Source: Clostridia bacterium
GTDB taxonomy: Bacteria; Bacillota; Clostridia; Christensenellales; Aristaeellaceae
Length of the DNA stretch: 63,891 nt
Assembly: GCA_017547805.1 (NCBI GenBank)
Contig: JAFYOR010000026.1
Span: forward strand, 1 to 63,891
Direction of reading: 5' to 3'
Of the stretch, positions 24,059 through 34,089 are shown one piece after another; the first letter of the stretch is position 1, and each line of letters begins with the position of its first letter. The notes under the pieces were generated by a model, which was not told where the DNA came from, made no database searches, and was given only the letters and a program-made list of their open reading frames with translations. The translations under genes and the position numbers were made by a program.

Positions 24059-25342
24059 ATGAAGATTCTCAAATACAGCGAAACGGAAAAATCCAAGCTG
24101 CTCCTGCGCGAGCTGGACGAAGCCAACGTCTCGGACGCGGTGCGCGCAATCATTGCGGACGTGAGCCGCAACGGCGACGACGCGCTGTTTGCTTATTCCA
24201 AGAAGTTTGACCGTGCGGAACTGACCGCGCTGGAAGTCACGCAGGAGGAATTCGACGCGGCGTTTGCGTCCCTCTCCCCCGAGCTTCGCGCGGCAATGGA
24301 GCTGGCGGCAAAAAACATCCGCGCCTTCCACAGCGCGCAAAAGCGCGACGGCTTTAAGATCGAGAAGCCGGACGGCACGTACATGGGCCAGTTTGTCACC
24401 CCGATTGAAAAGGTCGGCCTGTATGTTCCCGGCGGCACGGCAAGCTATCCTTCCAGCGTATTCATGAACGCGATTCCGGCGCAGATCGCCGGCTGCAGCG
24501 AGATCGTCATGGTCTCTCCGCCCACCAGCGGCGGCACAATCGCCGCGCCCATCCTTGCGGCAGCGAAGATGGCGGGCGTGACGCGCGTCTTCAAGATCGG
24601 CGGCGCGCAGGCCATTGCCGCGCTGGCTTACGGCACGCAGAGCGTTCCCAAGGTCGACAAGATCGTCGGTCCGGGCAATGCATATGTCGCAGAAGCCAAG
24701 CGTCAGGTCTTCGGCCGGGTGAATATCGACATGATCGCCGGTCCCAGCGAAATCCTTGTCGTCGCGGACAGCACATGCAATCCGGTTTACGTCGCCGCCG
24801 ACCTACTCAGCCAGGCGGAGCACGACGCGCTGGCCAGCGCCGTGCTGGTAACGGACAGCATGGAACTCGCTCAAAAGGTCAGCGAGGAAGTCGAGCGTCA
24901 GCTCCGCCTCCTCCCGCGCGAAGCCATCGCCCGCAAATCCATCGAGAATTACGGCAAGATCATCGTCACCGACGACCTGATCGCCGCCATTGAAGCCGCA
25001 AATGAGCTGGCGCCCGAGCACCTTGAGCTGTGCATGGATGAGCCGGAGAAATTCCTGCCCTACGTCAGAAACGCAGGCAGCGTCTTCATGGGCAAGTATT
25101 GCCCCGAATCGCTGGGCGACTACCTTGCCGGACCGAACCACACGCTTCCCACCTCCGGCACCGCGCGTTTTTCCAGCCCGCTGTCGGTCGACGATTTCAT
25201 CAAAAAGACGCAGTTTACCTATTACACGCAGGATGCGCTGGCCAAGGTCGCCCGGGAAATCGGCGTCTTCGCCCGCGCCGAAGGGCTTGAAGCGCACGCC
25301 CGCGCTGCGCTTGTGCGCGTTGACGAGGGGGAAATCCGATGA
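24059..25342 (+). CDS. hisD: Histidinol dehydrogenase
   Basis: A 427-residue zinc enzyme that oxidises histidinol to histidine in two steps (EC 1.1.1.23). Diagnostic stretches are YVPGGTASYPSSVFMNAIPA near residue 122, KIVGPGNAYVAEAKRQVFG near 200, IDMIAGPSEILVVAD, and the catalytic AELAPEHLEL-type region (ANELAPEHLELCMDEPE). The GPNHTLPTSGTARFSSPLSV segment carries zinc ligands. It overlaps hisC by 4 bp. Confidence 0.96.
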   Translation: MKILKYSETEKSKLLLRELDEANVSDAVRAIIADVSRNGDDALFAYSKKFDRAELTALEVTQEEFDAAFASLSPELRAAMELAAKNIRAFHSAQKRDGFKIEKPDGTYMGQFVTPIEKVGLYVPGGTASYPSSVFMNAIPAQIAGCSEIVMVSPPTSGGTIAAPILAAAKMAGVTRVFKIGGAQAIAALAYGTQSVPKVDKIVGPGNAYVAEAKRQVFGRVNIDMIAGPSEILVVADSTCNPVYVAADLLSQAEHDALASAVLVTDSMELAQKVSEEVERQLRLLPREAIARKSIENYGKIIVTDDLIAAIEAANELAPEHLELCMDEPEKFLPYVRNAGSVFMGKYCPESLGDYLAGPNHTLPTSGTARFSSPLSVDDFIKKTQFTYYTQDALAKVAREIGVFARAEGLEAHARAALVRVDEGEIR

Positions 25343-26397
25343 GCTTTCTGCTGAAAAAGCATCAAAACCTCCCAGCTTACGCCCCGGGCGATCACGCGGA
25401 AGGAGCGGGCGTCATCCGGCTGAACACCAACGAGCCGCCCTACCCGCCGTCCCCCGGCGTGGCCGCCGCGGTGGCTGCGGAAATCAGCGCGCTGCAGTAT
25501 TACAACGATCCGGACTGCACGCAGATCCGCGCCGCGCTGGCGCAGCGATACGGCGTAAGCCCGGCAAACGTCACGGTCGCCAACGGCTCGGACGAGCTGC
25601 TCTACTTCGCGTTCATGTCCTTTGCCGATGAAACGCATCCCATCGCGCTGCCGGACATCACCTACAGCTATTACGATCTGTTCACCGCAGCGCTGAACAT
25701 TCCGCTGGTAAGAATCCCGCTCCGCGGTGATTTTACCATCGATCCCTCCGCCTACTGCAAAATCGGCAAAATGATCGTCATCGCCAATCCGAACGCGCCG
25801 ACGGGATACGCGCTCGGGCTTGATCAGATCGAGGACATCGTGAAGAGCAACCCCGAAAACGTCGTGCTGATTGACGAAGCCTACGTCGACTTCGGCTCAA
25901 AGAGTGCGCTCGGGCTCACTGAGCGATACGAAAACCTGCTCATCGTGCGCACCTTCTCCAAGTCCCGCTCACTGGCAGGCGCGCGTCTCGGCTTTGGCTT
26001 CGGCAGCGAGCGCGTGATTGCCGACATCGAGCGGGTGCGCAACGCCGTCAACCTCTATTCCGTCAACCGCATGACGCAGGCGGCGGGCGTCGCAGCGCTT
26101 AAGGAAGACGATTACTACATGGAAAACTGCCAGCGCATCATCCGTGCGCGCGAATACACAACCAGAATGCTGCGTCAGCAGGGCTTTGAGGTGCTTGATT
26201 CGCTGGGCAATTTCGTCTTCGCCAAACCCAGCGGCATGGGCGCAGCGGCGCTCAAGGAGCAGCTTGCGCAGCGCGGCATCCTCGTGCGCCACTTTAACCA
26301 GCCCCGGATCCGGGATTATCTGCGCATTTCCATCGGCACGATGGAGCAAATGCAGGCGCTGGATGCGGCGATTGAAATGATATTCGGGAGGGCTTGA
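25339..26397 (+). CDS. hisC: Histidinol-phosphate aminotransferase
   Basis: A 352-residue PLP-dependent class I/II aminotransferase (EC 2.6.1.9). [13 protein letters not shown] near residue 28 is the HisC hallmark; [13 protein letters not shown] and [13 protein letters not shown] follow; [17 protein letters not shown] contains the PLP lysine. It converts imidazole acetol phosphate to histidinol phosphate. It overlaps hisD and hisB by a few bases. Confidence 0.94.
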   Translation: MSFLLKKHQNLPAYAPGDHAEGAGVIRLNTNEPPYPPSPGVAAAVAAEISALQYYNDPDCTQIRAALAQRYGVSPANVTVANGSDELLYFAFMSFADETHPIALPDITYSYYDLFTAALNIPLVRIPLRGDFTIDPSAYCKIGKMIVIANPNAPTGYALGLDQIEDIVKSNPENVVLIDEAYVDFGSKSALGLTERYENLLIVRTFSKSRSLAGARLGFGFGSERVIADIERVRNAVNLYSVNRMTQAAGVAALKEDDYYMENCQRIIRAREYTTRMLRQQGFEVLDSLGNFVFAKPSGMGAAALKEQLAQRGILVRHFNQPRIRDYLRISIGTMEQMQALDAAIEMIFGRA

Positions 26398-26399
26398 CC

Positions 26400-26990
26400 A
26401 TGCGCAAAGCACAAATCAAACGAACGACGGCAGAAACGGATATCACGCTGGAACTGATGCTGGACGGCACAGGCCGCAGCGACATCAAAACCGGCGTGGG
26501 CTTCTTTGATCATATGCTCACCCTCTTCGCCCGTCACGGACGGTTTGATCTGACCGTCATCTGTAAGGGCGACACATTTGTCGATGATCATCACAGCGTA
26601 GAAGATATCGGCATTGCGCTGGGCGATGCGTTCGCAAAGGCGCTGGGCGACAAGCGCGGCATCGTGCGCTACGGCAGCCAGATGCTCCCCATGGACGAAA
26701 CGCTGATGCTCTGCGCGGTGGATCTCTCCGGGCGCGGCATGCTGCGCATGAAGGCGCAGTTCCCCACGGAAAAGATCGGCCAGTTTGACACCGAGCTGGT
26801 GAAAGAATTCTTCCTCGCCTTCACGCGCACATCCGGCGCAACGCTGCACATCCAGCAGCTGGACGGGGAAAACAGCCACCACATCGCTGAAGGCATGTTC
26901 AAGGCTTTCGCCCGCGCGATGCGCCAGGCCGTCGCCATTGACGAAGCGTTCAAAGATGAAATTCCGTCGACAAAGGGAGTGCTTGCATGA
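26400..26990 (+). CDS. hisB: Imidazoleglycerol-phosphate dehydratase
   Basis: A 196-residue monofunctional dehydratase (EC 4.2.1.19). Metal-binding motifs are present: [16 protein letters not shown] near residue 35, [14 protein letters not shown] near 62, and [17 protein letters not shown] near 160. There is no phosphatase fusion; that step is supplied by hisK at the end of the operon. ATG 26400 is chosen rather than TTG 26394 because GGGAGGG is spaced correctly to the ATG. It overlaps hisH by 4 bp. Confidence 0.95.
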   Translation: MRKAQIKRTTAETDITLELMLDGTGRSDIKTGVGFFDHMLTLFARHGRFDLTVICKGDTFVDDHHSVEDIGIALGDAFAKALGDKRGIVRYGSQMLPMDETLMLCAVDLSGRGMLRMKAQFPTEKIGQFDTELVKEFFLAFTRTSGATLHIQQLDGENSHHIAEGMFKAFARAMRQAVAIDEAFKDEIPSTKGVLA

Positions 26991-27601
26991 TCGCGATCAT
27001 CGATTACGGCGTGGGCAATCTGTTTTCCCTGCAAAGCTCGTTTGCCATGATCGGGCAGGAAGTGACCGTCACCAGCGACAAAACGGTCATACAAAACGCA
27101 GACAGGCTGATCCTGCCGGGCGTCGGCGCATTCGGCGATGCCCGAAAGAAGCTTGCCATGCACGGTCTGGATGAAACGCTGCTGGCGCAGGCAAAGGATG
27201 GCAAGATGATCATGGGCATCTGCCTTGGCATGCAGATGCTCTTTGACAAAAGCTTTGAATACGGCGAGCACGCGGGGCTCTCGCTCATCCCGGGCGAGGT
27301 GGTCGACATGACGCCGCGCATCCGTGAAGGACTCAAGGTGCCGCACATCGGCTGGAATGCACTCGATCTGGCAAAGCCCGATCATCCGCTGTTCCGGTAC
27401 ATCAAAAACGGCGACTGCGTGTACTTCGTGCATAGTTACTTTGCAGATAAGTGCGCGGCGGACACCATCGCAACAAGCGAATACGACATCCCGCTGACGG
27501 CCGCCGTCGCCAAAGACAACGTCATCGGCTGCCAGTTCCACCCGGAAAAGAGCGGACGAGTGGGTCTGAATCTGCTCAGAGCATTCTGCGAGATGAAATA
27601 A
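26987..27601 (+). CDS. hisH: Imidazole glycerol phosphate synthase, glutaminase subunit
   Basis: A 204-residue class I glutamine amidotransferase. The catalytic triad is visible: Cys79 in [11 protein letters not shown], His185 and Glu187 in [10 protein letters not shown]. It releases ammonia for HisF to make imidazole glycerol phosphate and AICAR. It begins [15 protein letters not shown], typical of HisH. It is followed by nearly 200 bp of repeat elements before hisA, the only real gap in the operon. Confidence 0.95.
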   Translation: MIAIIDYGVGNLFSLQSSFAMIGQEVTVTSDKTVIQNADRLILPGVGAFGDARKKLAMHGLDETLLAQAKDGKMIMGICLGMQMLFDKSFEYGEHAGLSLIPGEVVDMTPRIREGLKVPHIGWNALDLAKPDHPLFRYIKNGDCVYFVHSYFADKCAADTIATSEYDIPLTAAVAKDNVIGCQFHPEKSGRVGLNLLRAFCEMK

Positions 27602-27660
27602 CAGAGAACGTTGGGGCCTTCGCCCCAAACCCCGACAAGGGATTTCACCCCTTGACCCCA
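27602..27660 (+). repeat. Dispersed hairpin repeat, second type
   Basis: TTGGGGCCTTCGCCCCAA, then ACCCCGACAAGGG and a second hairpin ending CCCCTTGACCCCA. A closely similar element lies at 59280-59346. It sits in the his operon directly after hisH. Confidence 0.7.
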
Positions 27661-27705
27661 TCATCGTATCGCTATCGCGATGCGTAAAGAAAGCATCATA
27701 AAACA

Positions 27706-27781
27706 GCCGCGAAGCGAAGAAGGGTGCAGGGACGATGTCCCTGCGTGGGGTCTTAGGGGCGGCAGCCCCTATCGTCTCCCC
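27706..27781 (+). repeat. Dispersed GC-rich double-hairpin repeat
   Basis: GCGAAGCGAAGAAGGG, a hairpin (GCAGGGACGATGTCCCTGC), GGGGTCTTAGGGGCGGCAGC with a second hairpin, then ATCGTCTCCCC. It is the same family as 4597-4673 and ends about 17 bp before hisA. Confidence 0.75.
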
Positions 27782-27798
27782 TAACTCAGGAGGTCAAC

Positions 27799-28512
27799 AT
27801 GAAACTGTTTCCCGCAATCGATCTCTACGGCGGCAAGGCCGTGCGCCTCTTTAAGGGCGACTATAACCAGATGACGGTCTATAACGACAATCCCCTCGCC
27901 GTCGCGCGCGACTTTGCCGCCTGCGGCGCGGAAAATATCCATCTGGTGGATCTGGAAGGCGCGCGCAGCGGACAGACGCCCAATCTGGCGACCGTTGAGC
28001 AGATCGCAAAGGAGAGCGGGCTGTTCTGTGAAGTCGGCGGTGGTATCCGCAGCGACGAAACCATCCGACGATATCTGGAGGCCGGCGTTTCCCGCGTGAT
28101 TCTGGGAACGGCAGCGGTAAAGGATCCCGACTTCCTCGCGCGCTCGGTCGCGCAGTACGGCGAGAAGATCGCCGTGGGCGTGGACCTCAAGGACGGCTAT
28201 GTCGCCATCCACGGCTGGACGCAGACGAGCATGCTCTCCTGTGATGCGTTCATGGCGCAGCTGGACGCGCTCGGCGTGCAAACGGTCATCTGTACCGACA
28301 TCAGCCGCGACGGCGCGATGAAGGGAACCAATCACGCGCTTTACCTGCATCTCAAGGATCATTTCCGCGTAAACGTCATCGCTTCCGGCGGCGTATCCTC
28401 CATGGAGGACGTAATCCGGCTGAAAGCCGCCGGCGCATACGGCGCAATCATCGGCAAGGCATACTACACCGGCGCAATTGACCTGAAGAAAGCACTTGAG
28501 GTGAGCAAATGA
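27799..28512 (+). CDS. hisA: ProFAR isomerase (HisA)
   Basis: A 237-residue beta/alpha barrel catalysing the Amadori rearrangement of ProFAR to PRFAR (EC 5.3.1.16). Asp8 in FPAIDLYGGKAVRL is the catalytic base; the second catalytic Asp is in AVGVDLKDG. Phosphate-binding loops are EVGGGIRSDETIRRYL and VIASGGVSSMEDVIRL. It opens the second part of the operon after the repeat-filled gap, with its own CAGGAGG site, and overlaps hisF by 4 bp. Confidence 0.95.
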   Translation: MKLFPAIDLYGGKAVRLFKGDYNQMTVYNDNPLAVARDFAACGAENIHLVDLEGARSGQTPNLATVEQIAKESGLFCEVGGGIRSDETIRRYLEAGVSRVILGTAAVKDPDFLARSVAQYGEKIAVGVDLKDGYVAIHGWTQTSMLSCDAFMAQLDALGVQTVICTDISRDGAMKGTNHALYLHLKDHFRVNVIASGGVSSMEDVIRLKAAGAYGAIIGKAYYTGAIDLKKALEVSK

Positions 28513-29270
28513 TTACCAAACGCATCATCCCATGTCTTGATATACGCGACGGCCGCGTGGTCAAGGGCGTGAATTTCGCAGGCCTGCGCGACGTGAGCAA
28601 TCCTGTCGATCTGGCGGCGTTTTACAGCGAGTGCGGCGCGGATGAGCTGGTGTTTTACGACATCACCGCCTCCAGCGAGGGGCGCACGCTGTTCACCGAT
28701 ATCCTGCGCGAGGTCGCCCGCACGATCTTCATTCCCCTGACCGTGGGCGGCGGCATCAACACGGTAGCCGATTTTGAGCGCGTGCTTTCCTGCGGCGCGG
28801 ACAAGGTCAGCGTCAATTCCGGCGCGATCCGCAATCCGCAGCTGATTGAAGACGCCGCAAGACGCTACGGCGATCAATGCGTGGTGCTGTCCGTGGACGC
28901 CAAGCGCGTTAACGGCACGTATCACGTCTTTGCCAAGGGCGGACGCGAGGATACCGGCATGGACGCGCTTGAATGGATCCGCCGCGGCCTTGACATGGGC
29001 GCAGGCGAAATCGTGCTCAATTCCATCGATACCGACGGCGTCAAGAAGGGATTTGACCTCGAAATGCTTTCCGACGTCTGCGCCTTCGCCAACGTGCCCG
29101 TCATTGCATCGGGCGGCGCAGGCTGTATTGAGGATTTCGTCACGCTGTTTAAGACGATCCCCGGCGTGGACGCTGGACTCGCAGCGTCAATCTTTCATTT
29201 CGGCGAGGTCGCCATCCGCGACCTGAAGGAAACCCTTCACCACAACGGCATCACCGTCAGGAGGTTATGA
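28509..29270 (+). CDS. hisF: Imidazole glycerol phosphate synthase, cyclase subunit
   Basis: A 253-residue barrel partner of HisH. Catalytic Asp11 is in IPCLDIRDGRVVKG, and the second Asp is in CVVLSVDAKRVNG. Phosphate loops are PLTVGGGINTVADFE and VIASGGAGCIEDF. It closes the imidazole ring using ammonia from HisH. It is coupled to hisA by a 4-bp overlap and to hisIE by its stop codon. Confidence 0.96.
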   Translation: MITKRIIPCLDIRDGRVVKGVNFAGLRDVSNPVDLAAFYSECGADELVFYDITASSEGRTLFTDILREVARTIFIPLTVGGGINTVADFERVLSCGADKVSVNSGAIRNPQLIEDAARRYGDQCVVLSVDAKRVNGTYHVFAKGGREDTGMDALEWIRRGLDMGAGEIVLNSIDTDGVKKGFDLEMLSDVCAFANVPVIASGGAGCIEDFVTLFKTIPGVDAGLAASIFHFGEVAIRDLKETLHHNGITVRRL

Positions 29271-29272
29271 TC

Positions 29273-29920
29273 ATGCTCGACATCAGCAAACTCAAGTTCG
29301 ATGAAAAAGGACTCATCCCCGCCATCGTCGTGGATACGCAGACGAAGGCTGTGCTGACCCTTGCCTATATGAATGAAGAAAGCCTGCGCATCTCTATGGA
29401 AAAGGGACTCACATGCTTCTTCTCCCGTTCCCGTCAGAAGCTCTGGCTCAAGGGCGAAACCAGCGGAAACTTCCAGCACATCGTCTCCATCACCGCCGAC
29501 TGCGACATGGACGCGCTGGTTGTGGAAGTGAAGAAGGACGGTCCCGCCTGCCATACGGGCGAGGAAAGCTGCTTCTTTAACCCCGTCTACGAAGGTGAAA
29601 CCGCGCCGGGCTTCCAGTATCAGGATCTGATGGACATGCTCATCGGCCGCAAGGAAAACCCGAAGGAAGGCTCTTATACGACGTATCTGTTTTCCAAGGG
29701 CTTGGACAAGATCCTTAAAAAGGTCGGCGAGGAAACAACTGAGGTCATCATCTCCGCAAAGGATATTGACAAGGCGAATACGGTTTACGAAATCGGCGAT
29801 CTGATGTATCATGTAATGGTGCTGATGATCGAAATGGGCATCAGCCTTGATGACATACGCAGGGAAATGGCTTCCCGTCATGTCATCGACAAAAAGGTAA
29901 AGCAGGAGAAAATGAAGTAA
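29273..29920 (+). CDS. hisIE: Bifunctional PRAMP cyclohydrolase / PRATP pyrophosphatase
   Basis: A 215-residue fusion. Residues about 1-110 are HisI: AYMNEESLRISMEKGLTCFF, FSRSRQKLWLKGETSGN, and DCDMDALVVEV with the zinc Cys. Residues 115-215 are HisE: YLFSKGLDKILKKVGEETTE and YEIGDLMYHVMVLM. They perform steps two and three of the pathway. ATG 29273 is preferred over ATG 29267 because AGGAGG is then 8 nt upstream instead of 2. Confidence 0.94.
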   Translation: MLDISKLKFDEKGLIPAIVVDTQTKAVLTLAYMNEESLRISMEKGLTCFFSRSRQKLWLKGETSGNFQHIVSITADCDMDALVVEVKKDGPACHTGEESCFFNPVYEGETAPGFQYQDLMDMLIGRKENPKEGSYTTYLFSKGLDKILKKVGEETTEVIISAKDIDKANTVYEIGDLMYHVMVLMIEMGISLDDIRREMASRHVIDKKVKQEKMK

Positions 29921-30796
29921 ATGTTCACGCAGAATCTGCATGCGCATGGTCAGTTTGACGACGGGAAATCCACGCTGGAGGACATGCTGCTTGCGTCAAA
30001 AGCAGCCGGATTGACCAGCCTTGGTTTCAGCGTCCATTGCCCGCTGCCCTTTGGCACCGATTGGGCGTGTCCGCAAAGCAGCCTCGCGGATTATATCGCC
30101 GAGGTGCGCCGCCTGCAGGAAAAATACGCCGGGAGAATCGAGCTGTTTCTGGGCGTGGAATGGGACGTGACCGCCGAAGACTTTGACCTCACGCCCTTTG
30201 ACTACGCCATCGGTTCCGCCCATCACCTTCCCTGCGCGATGAAGCTGCCGGAAAACTGTCCCCCGGAACTGGCAAAGCAGTTTGCAATGGATTATCCATC
30301 CGTGGATGACAGTGCCGAGGCGACAGCGCGCTGCCTTGCAGGACATTTTGGCGGGGATGCGGATGCTTATGCAAAGGCATATTTTACAGAGGTAAAGAAA
30401 GCCGCCGCCAAGGACGATGCACGGATCGTCGGGCATTTTGATCTGCTGACCAAGTTTGACGAGGCGCGCGGATTCTTTTCGCGAAAGACCGCAGCCTATA
30501 CCGCCGCAGCGCTTGACGCCATGGAGGCGCTGGTCCATGCAGATAAAATCTTTGAAATCAACACCGGCGCCATTTCCCGTGGACACCGCAGCGAGCCCTA
30601 TCCCAGCCGGGAACTGCTGTGTGTGCTGCGCGAAATGGGTGGAAAGGTAACCATCAGCGCGGACACGCATCATGTTTCCTCCGTCGCCTGCGCGTATGAT
30701 CTGGCGGAAAGCATCGCCCGTGAGTGCGGATTCACCGCGCTCTGGCGGCTGGCACGCGTGAACGGACAGCCCGCGTTCATTCCCGAAGAACTGTAA
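29921..30796 (+). CDS. hisK: Histidinol-phosphatase, PHP family
   Basis: A 291-residue PHP-domain phosphatase. It begins MFTQNLHAHGQFDDGKST, carrying the first His-x-His metal motif, followed by FSVHCPLP and EWDVT. AIGSAHHLPC and ISADTHHVSSVACAYD provide further metal ligands. It dephosphorylates histidinol phosphate, completing the pathway together with the monofunctional HisB. It starts directly at the hisIE stop codon, so it belongs to the operon. The perfect-stem terminator after it closes the transcript. Confidence 0.9.
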   Translation: MFTQNLHAHGQFDDGKSTLEDMLLASKAAGLTSLGFSVHCPLPFGTDWACPQSSLADYIAEVRRLQEKYAGRIELFLGVEWDVTAEDFDLTPFDYAIGSAHHLPCAMKLPENCPPELAKQFAMDYPSVDDSAEATARCLAGHFGGDADAYAKAYFTEVKKAAAKDDARIVGHFDLLTKFDEARGFFSRKTAAYTAAALDAMEALVHADKIFEINTGAISRGHRSEPYPSRELLCVLREMGGKVTISADTHHVSSVACAYDLAESIARECGFTALWRLARVNGQPAFIPEEL

Positions 30797-30830
30797 ACAA
30801 ACCATCTATTTACTTGATTTCCATATAGCA

Positions 30831-30884
30831 ACAGAAACAGCGCAGAGCTTTCGCTCTGCGCTGTTTCTGTTTTAGCTGTTTTTT
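30831..30884. terminator. Strong terminator after the histidine operon
   Basis: An 18-bp perfect stem with a TTTC loop (30831-30870) followed by TTTAGCTGTTTTTT. It separates the his operon from the convergent lacZ gene. Confidence 0.93.
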
Positions 30885-30930
30885 ACCAAACCGGAATTGT
30901 TGCTTCGCGCCTCTCCGGTTCCTGTTTTTA

Positions 30931-31010
30931 CGAGGGGGAACGATAAGGGCTGCCGCCCTTATGATCCTGCTCGGGGACATTGTCCCCGAACCCCTTCATC
31001 GCTTCGCAGC
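30931..31010 (-). repeat. Dispersed GC-rich double-hairpin repeat, reverse orientation
   Basis: Read in reverse: GCGAAGCGATGAAGGGG, hairpin TCGGGGACAATGTCCCCGA, then AAGGGCGGCAGCCCTT and ATCGTTCCCCC. It is the same family as 4597-4673 and lies just after the lacZ stop codon. Confidence 0.75.
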
Positions 31011-31023
31011 TATGAGCCGCACC

Positions 31024-34000
31024 TCAGCGAACGATGATGCCCTGGAAGCTGAAGGTGAATTCCATCTTCTTTGAGGCGTCCAGCAGATACTCCGGATGCG
31101 TGCGCGCGCCCCAGGTATCGTCGCCCGCAATGCCCATGCGCTGCATCGCCGCGCGGATGACGGTGTAATGAATCGGCGGGAGCTCGTCCGCGTGGGTCGC
31201 GGATTCAAGCTCGTGCGGGGTATACGGCAGCGCGGAGAACTCAATCGCATCGCCGGAGAAGCGCAGGCCGACGCCCTTGGCATCGGTGACCTCCGCCCAG
31301 CGCACGCCGGTACGGTTGCCGCACTCCTGCGGGACCAGATAATGCGTCACATTCTCCTTGACCGTGGTCTTGAAGATGCCCAGACGCGCGCCTTCCTGAC
31401 GGTCGCAGTAGTTCTCGCTCGGGCCCATGCCGTAGTAGCGGATGTTCTGGTAATCCGCATCCATCTTCATCATGATACCGAACTCCGGCATGTCGCCCAG
31501 TTCCTTGACCGGATCGTAAGAAAGCTTGACGTCGACCTTGCCGCACGGATGGATGGTATACGCCACGCTGCAGGTAGTCATCGGGGTGGTCGGCAGGTTA
31601 TAGGTGATCGAAACGGTCACGGTGCCGTCCTCGTTCTGCGTCGCCATGGGCGCATTGCCGCCGTAGCCATTGCCTTCGAAGCTGGTGGCAACGGGCTTGT
31701 GGGTCGCGTACAGGGACGCGATCTTCCACTGCGCATAGCGCTGGGGCATCATGTTGCCGATATCGTTCTGCACCGGCGCACGCCAGAAGTTCGGCATCGG
31801 GATGTTCTTGAACATCTCCTTGCCGCCGTAGCAATAAGACGCGAGACCGCCGTTGAGATAGCTGAACAGCAGGCTGAAGTCCTCGCCGATGACGCCGATG
31901 TTGAAATCGCCCTGAATAACCTTAAGCGGGCGGTGCCAGCCGTACTTTTCCTTCTTCTCGACCTTGTAAACGCCCTGACCGAAGGCAACCTCATGACCAA
32001 CCGGCGCCCACGCGGTTTCCGCCTTCTCGCGGAAGGAAACGGTCACGACATACTCGCCGCCGATGGTCTGCTTGCCAAACGGCAGGGTGTATTCGTCGCG
32101 GGAGAGCGGAGCGACATCCGTTTCAACCTTCGCTTCCGCGACCTTCTTGCCGTCGCGCTCGAGAATCACCACGCAGTCGAATTTGCTCGTACGGTCAAAC
32201 ATCGAGCGGTTGTTGACGATGAAGCTCTCCTCGCCCACTTCGCAGACGATGTTCTGGTAGTTATACTTGACCTCCTGCATCTTCGGAGTCACTTCGCCGT
32301 CAGCAAAGACGATGCCGTTGCCGCTGAAGTCATAATCAGTGGGATGCTCGCCGTGATCGCCGCCGTAAGCCAGGCGCTTCTCGCCGTAACGGCCGCGGGT
32401 CAGGATCGCCTGATCGATGAAGTCCCAGATGAAGCCGCCCTGATACAGGGGCTCTTCATAGGCATACTCGGTGTACTTATGCATCGCGCCGTTGGAGTTG
32501 CCCATGGAGTGGGTATACTCGCACATGATGAACGGCTTGTCGCGATGCTCCGCGAGGAACTCGCGCACGCCCACCACCGGGGTGTACATCTGGCTTTCCA
32601 TGTCGCTGGCGTCATTGTAGCGGCGGTCATGGATGATGCCTTCGTAATGCACCAGTCGGGTGTCATCCAGCTCCTTGAACTTCTTGCACATATCCAGCAG
32701 CACCGTGCCGCCGAAGGACTCGTTGCCCAGAGACCAGATGACGATGGACGGATGGTTCTTATCGCGCTGATAGCAATTGTTGACGCGGTCAAGCATCATG
32801 CCCTTCCACTCTTCGTGGTCGCACGGCATCGCGTACTCATACGGCTTCTCCTTGGGCATGAGCAGCTGCCAGGTGCCATGGGATTCAAGGTTGTTTTCCG
32901 CAATCACATACAGGCCAAGCTCGTCGCACAGGTCATAAAGCGCGCTGTGGTTCGGGTAGTGGCTGGTGCGCACGGCGTTAATGTTGTTGCGCTTCATGAT
33001 CAGCAGATCGCGGCGGATCTTTTCCACAGTGATCGCGCGGCCGGTCTCTGCGCAGAAGTCATGACGGTTCGTCCCCTTGAAGACGATGCGCTTGCCGTTG
33101 AGATGCATGACGCAGTCGATCAGTTCAAAACGGCGGAAGCCCACGCGCTGCTGCATGATTTCCACCAGCTTGTCGCCGTCCATCACGGCGATTTCAAGGG
33201 TATACAGATTCGGTTCCTCGCTGCTCCAGAGCTTGGGCGCCTTGACATCGAAAGCAAGCGCCATCTCGGCTGCCGCATCATACTCGGCGGAAACGACGGT
33301 CTTCAGTCCATCCTTGAGGGTCAGCACCACTTTGGCCTTGGGCGCAGTCTCGGCAATCTCCAGCTTGAGGGCGACATCGAGCATCGCGTCGGTATACTGG
33401 TCATCCAGCAGAGTCTTCACGCGGATATCCTGCACGTGAACCTCCGGGATGGCATAGAGCGTCACATCACGATACAGACCGGAGAAGCGGAAGAAGTCCT
33501 GATCCTCCATCCAGCTGCCTGCGCTCCAGCGATCCACGCGGCAGGCCAGCTTGTTTTCGCCGGGAACCAGATACTCCGTCAGCTCAAACGCATGCGGCGT
33601 GAAGGTGTCGCCGGAGAAGCCGACGTAGTGGCCGTTGAGCCAGACCGTAATGCAGCTCTCAGCGCCGGCGAAATCGACGAACACGCGCTTACCGGCGAAG
33701 TCCTCCGGCAGGACGAAATACTTGACGTAGCTGGCAACCGGGTTATAGTCGGTCGGAATCTCGTCGTGCTTGACGTCCTGATAGCCGTCCCACGGATACT
33801 GCGTGTTCGCGTACTGCGGAATGCCGTAGCCTTCCATCTGGATATGCGCCGGAACGACGATATCCGCCCAGGTGCGGCAGTCATACTCCGCGCTCTCAAA
33901 GCCAGAAATGACCTGCGCGTTATTGAGCGCATGATGGAACTTCCAATGTCCGTTCAGGCTCATGCGCAGGGAGTTTTCGCCGGAGGCCATCTCCTCCAGC

Positions 34001-34089
34001 GAAACAAACACCTCATGGTCGGAATGCGCGGGGACGCGGTTTTCTCCGAAGAATTCGGGGTTCTTGATGCGGGAATAGTCAAAACCCAT
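31024..34089 (-). CDS. lacZ: Beta-galactosidase, glycoside hydrolase family 2 (LacZ type)
   Basis: A 1021-residue cytoplasmic enzyme of full LacZ length, with no signal peptide. Domains in order: sugar-binding jelly roll (about 40-210), immunoglobulin-like GH2 domain, catalytic barrel (about 320-610), second Ig-like domain, C-terminal beta-sandwich. The acid/base Glu is in HPSIVIWSLGNESFGG near residue 450, and the nucleophile Glu in FIMCEYTHSMGNSNG near 520. It splits beta-galactosides taken up, probably, by the neighbouring importer. The ATG at 34089 is chosen over 34098 because GAGGAG is then 9 nt upstream. A terminator at 34238-34265 separates it from the permease genes, so it may have its own promoter. 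Confidence 0.95.
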   Translation of the reverse strand: MGFDYSRIKNPEFFGENRVPAHSDHEVFVSLEEMASGENSLRMSLNGHWKFHHALNNAQVISGFESAEYDCRTWADIVVPAHIQMEGYGIPQYANTQYPWDGYQDVKHDEIPTDYNPVASYVKYFVLPEDFAGKRVFVDFAGAESCITVWLNGHYVGFSGDTFTPHAFELTEYLVPGENKLACRVDRWSAGSWMEDQDFFRFSGLYRDVTLYAIPEVHVQDIRVKTLLDDQYTDAMLDVALKLEIAETAPKAKVVLTLKDGLKTVVSAEYDAAAEMALAFDVKAPKLWSSEEPNLYTLEIAVMDGDKLVEIMQQRVGFRRFELIDCVMHLNGKRIVFKGTNRHDFCAETGRAITVEKIRRDLLIMKRNNINAVRTSHYPNHSALYDLCDELGLYVIAENNLESHGTWQLLMPKEKPYEYAMPCDHEEWKGMMLDRVNNCYQRDKNHPSIVIWSLGNESFGGTVLLDMCKKFKELDDTRLVHYEGIIHDRRYNDASDMESQMYTPVVGVREFLAEHRDKPFIMCEYTHSMGNSNGAMHKYTEYAYEEPLYQGGFIWDFIDQAILTRGRYGEKRLAYGGDHGEHPTDYDFSGNGIVFADGEVTPKMQEVKYNYQNIVCEVGEESFIVNNRSMFDRTSKFDCVVILERDGKKVAEAKVETDVAPLSRDEYTLPFGKQTIGGEYVVTVSFREKAETAWAPVGHEVAFGQGVYKVEKKEKYGWHRPLKVIQGDFNIGVIGEDFSLLFSYLNGGLASYCYGGKEMFKNIPMPNFWRAPVQNDIGNMMPQRYAQWKIASLYATHKPVATSFEGNGYGGNAPMATQNEDGTVTVSITYNLPTTPMTTCSVAYTIHPCGKVDVKLSYDPVKELGDMPEFGIMMKMDADYQNIRYYGMGPSENYCDRQEGARLGIFKTTVKENVTHYLVPQECGNRTGVRWAEVTDAKGVGLRFSGDAIEFSALPYTPHELESATHADELPPIHYTVIRAAMQRMGIAGDDTWGARTHPEYLLDASKKMEFTFSFQGIIVR

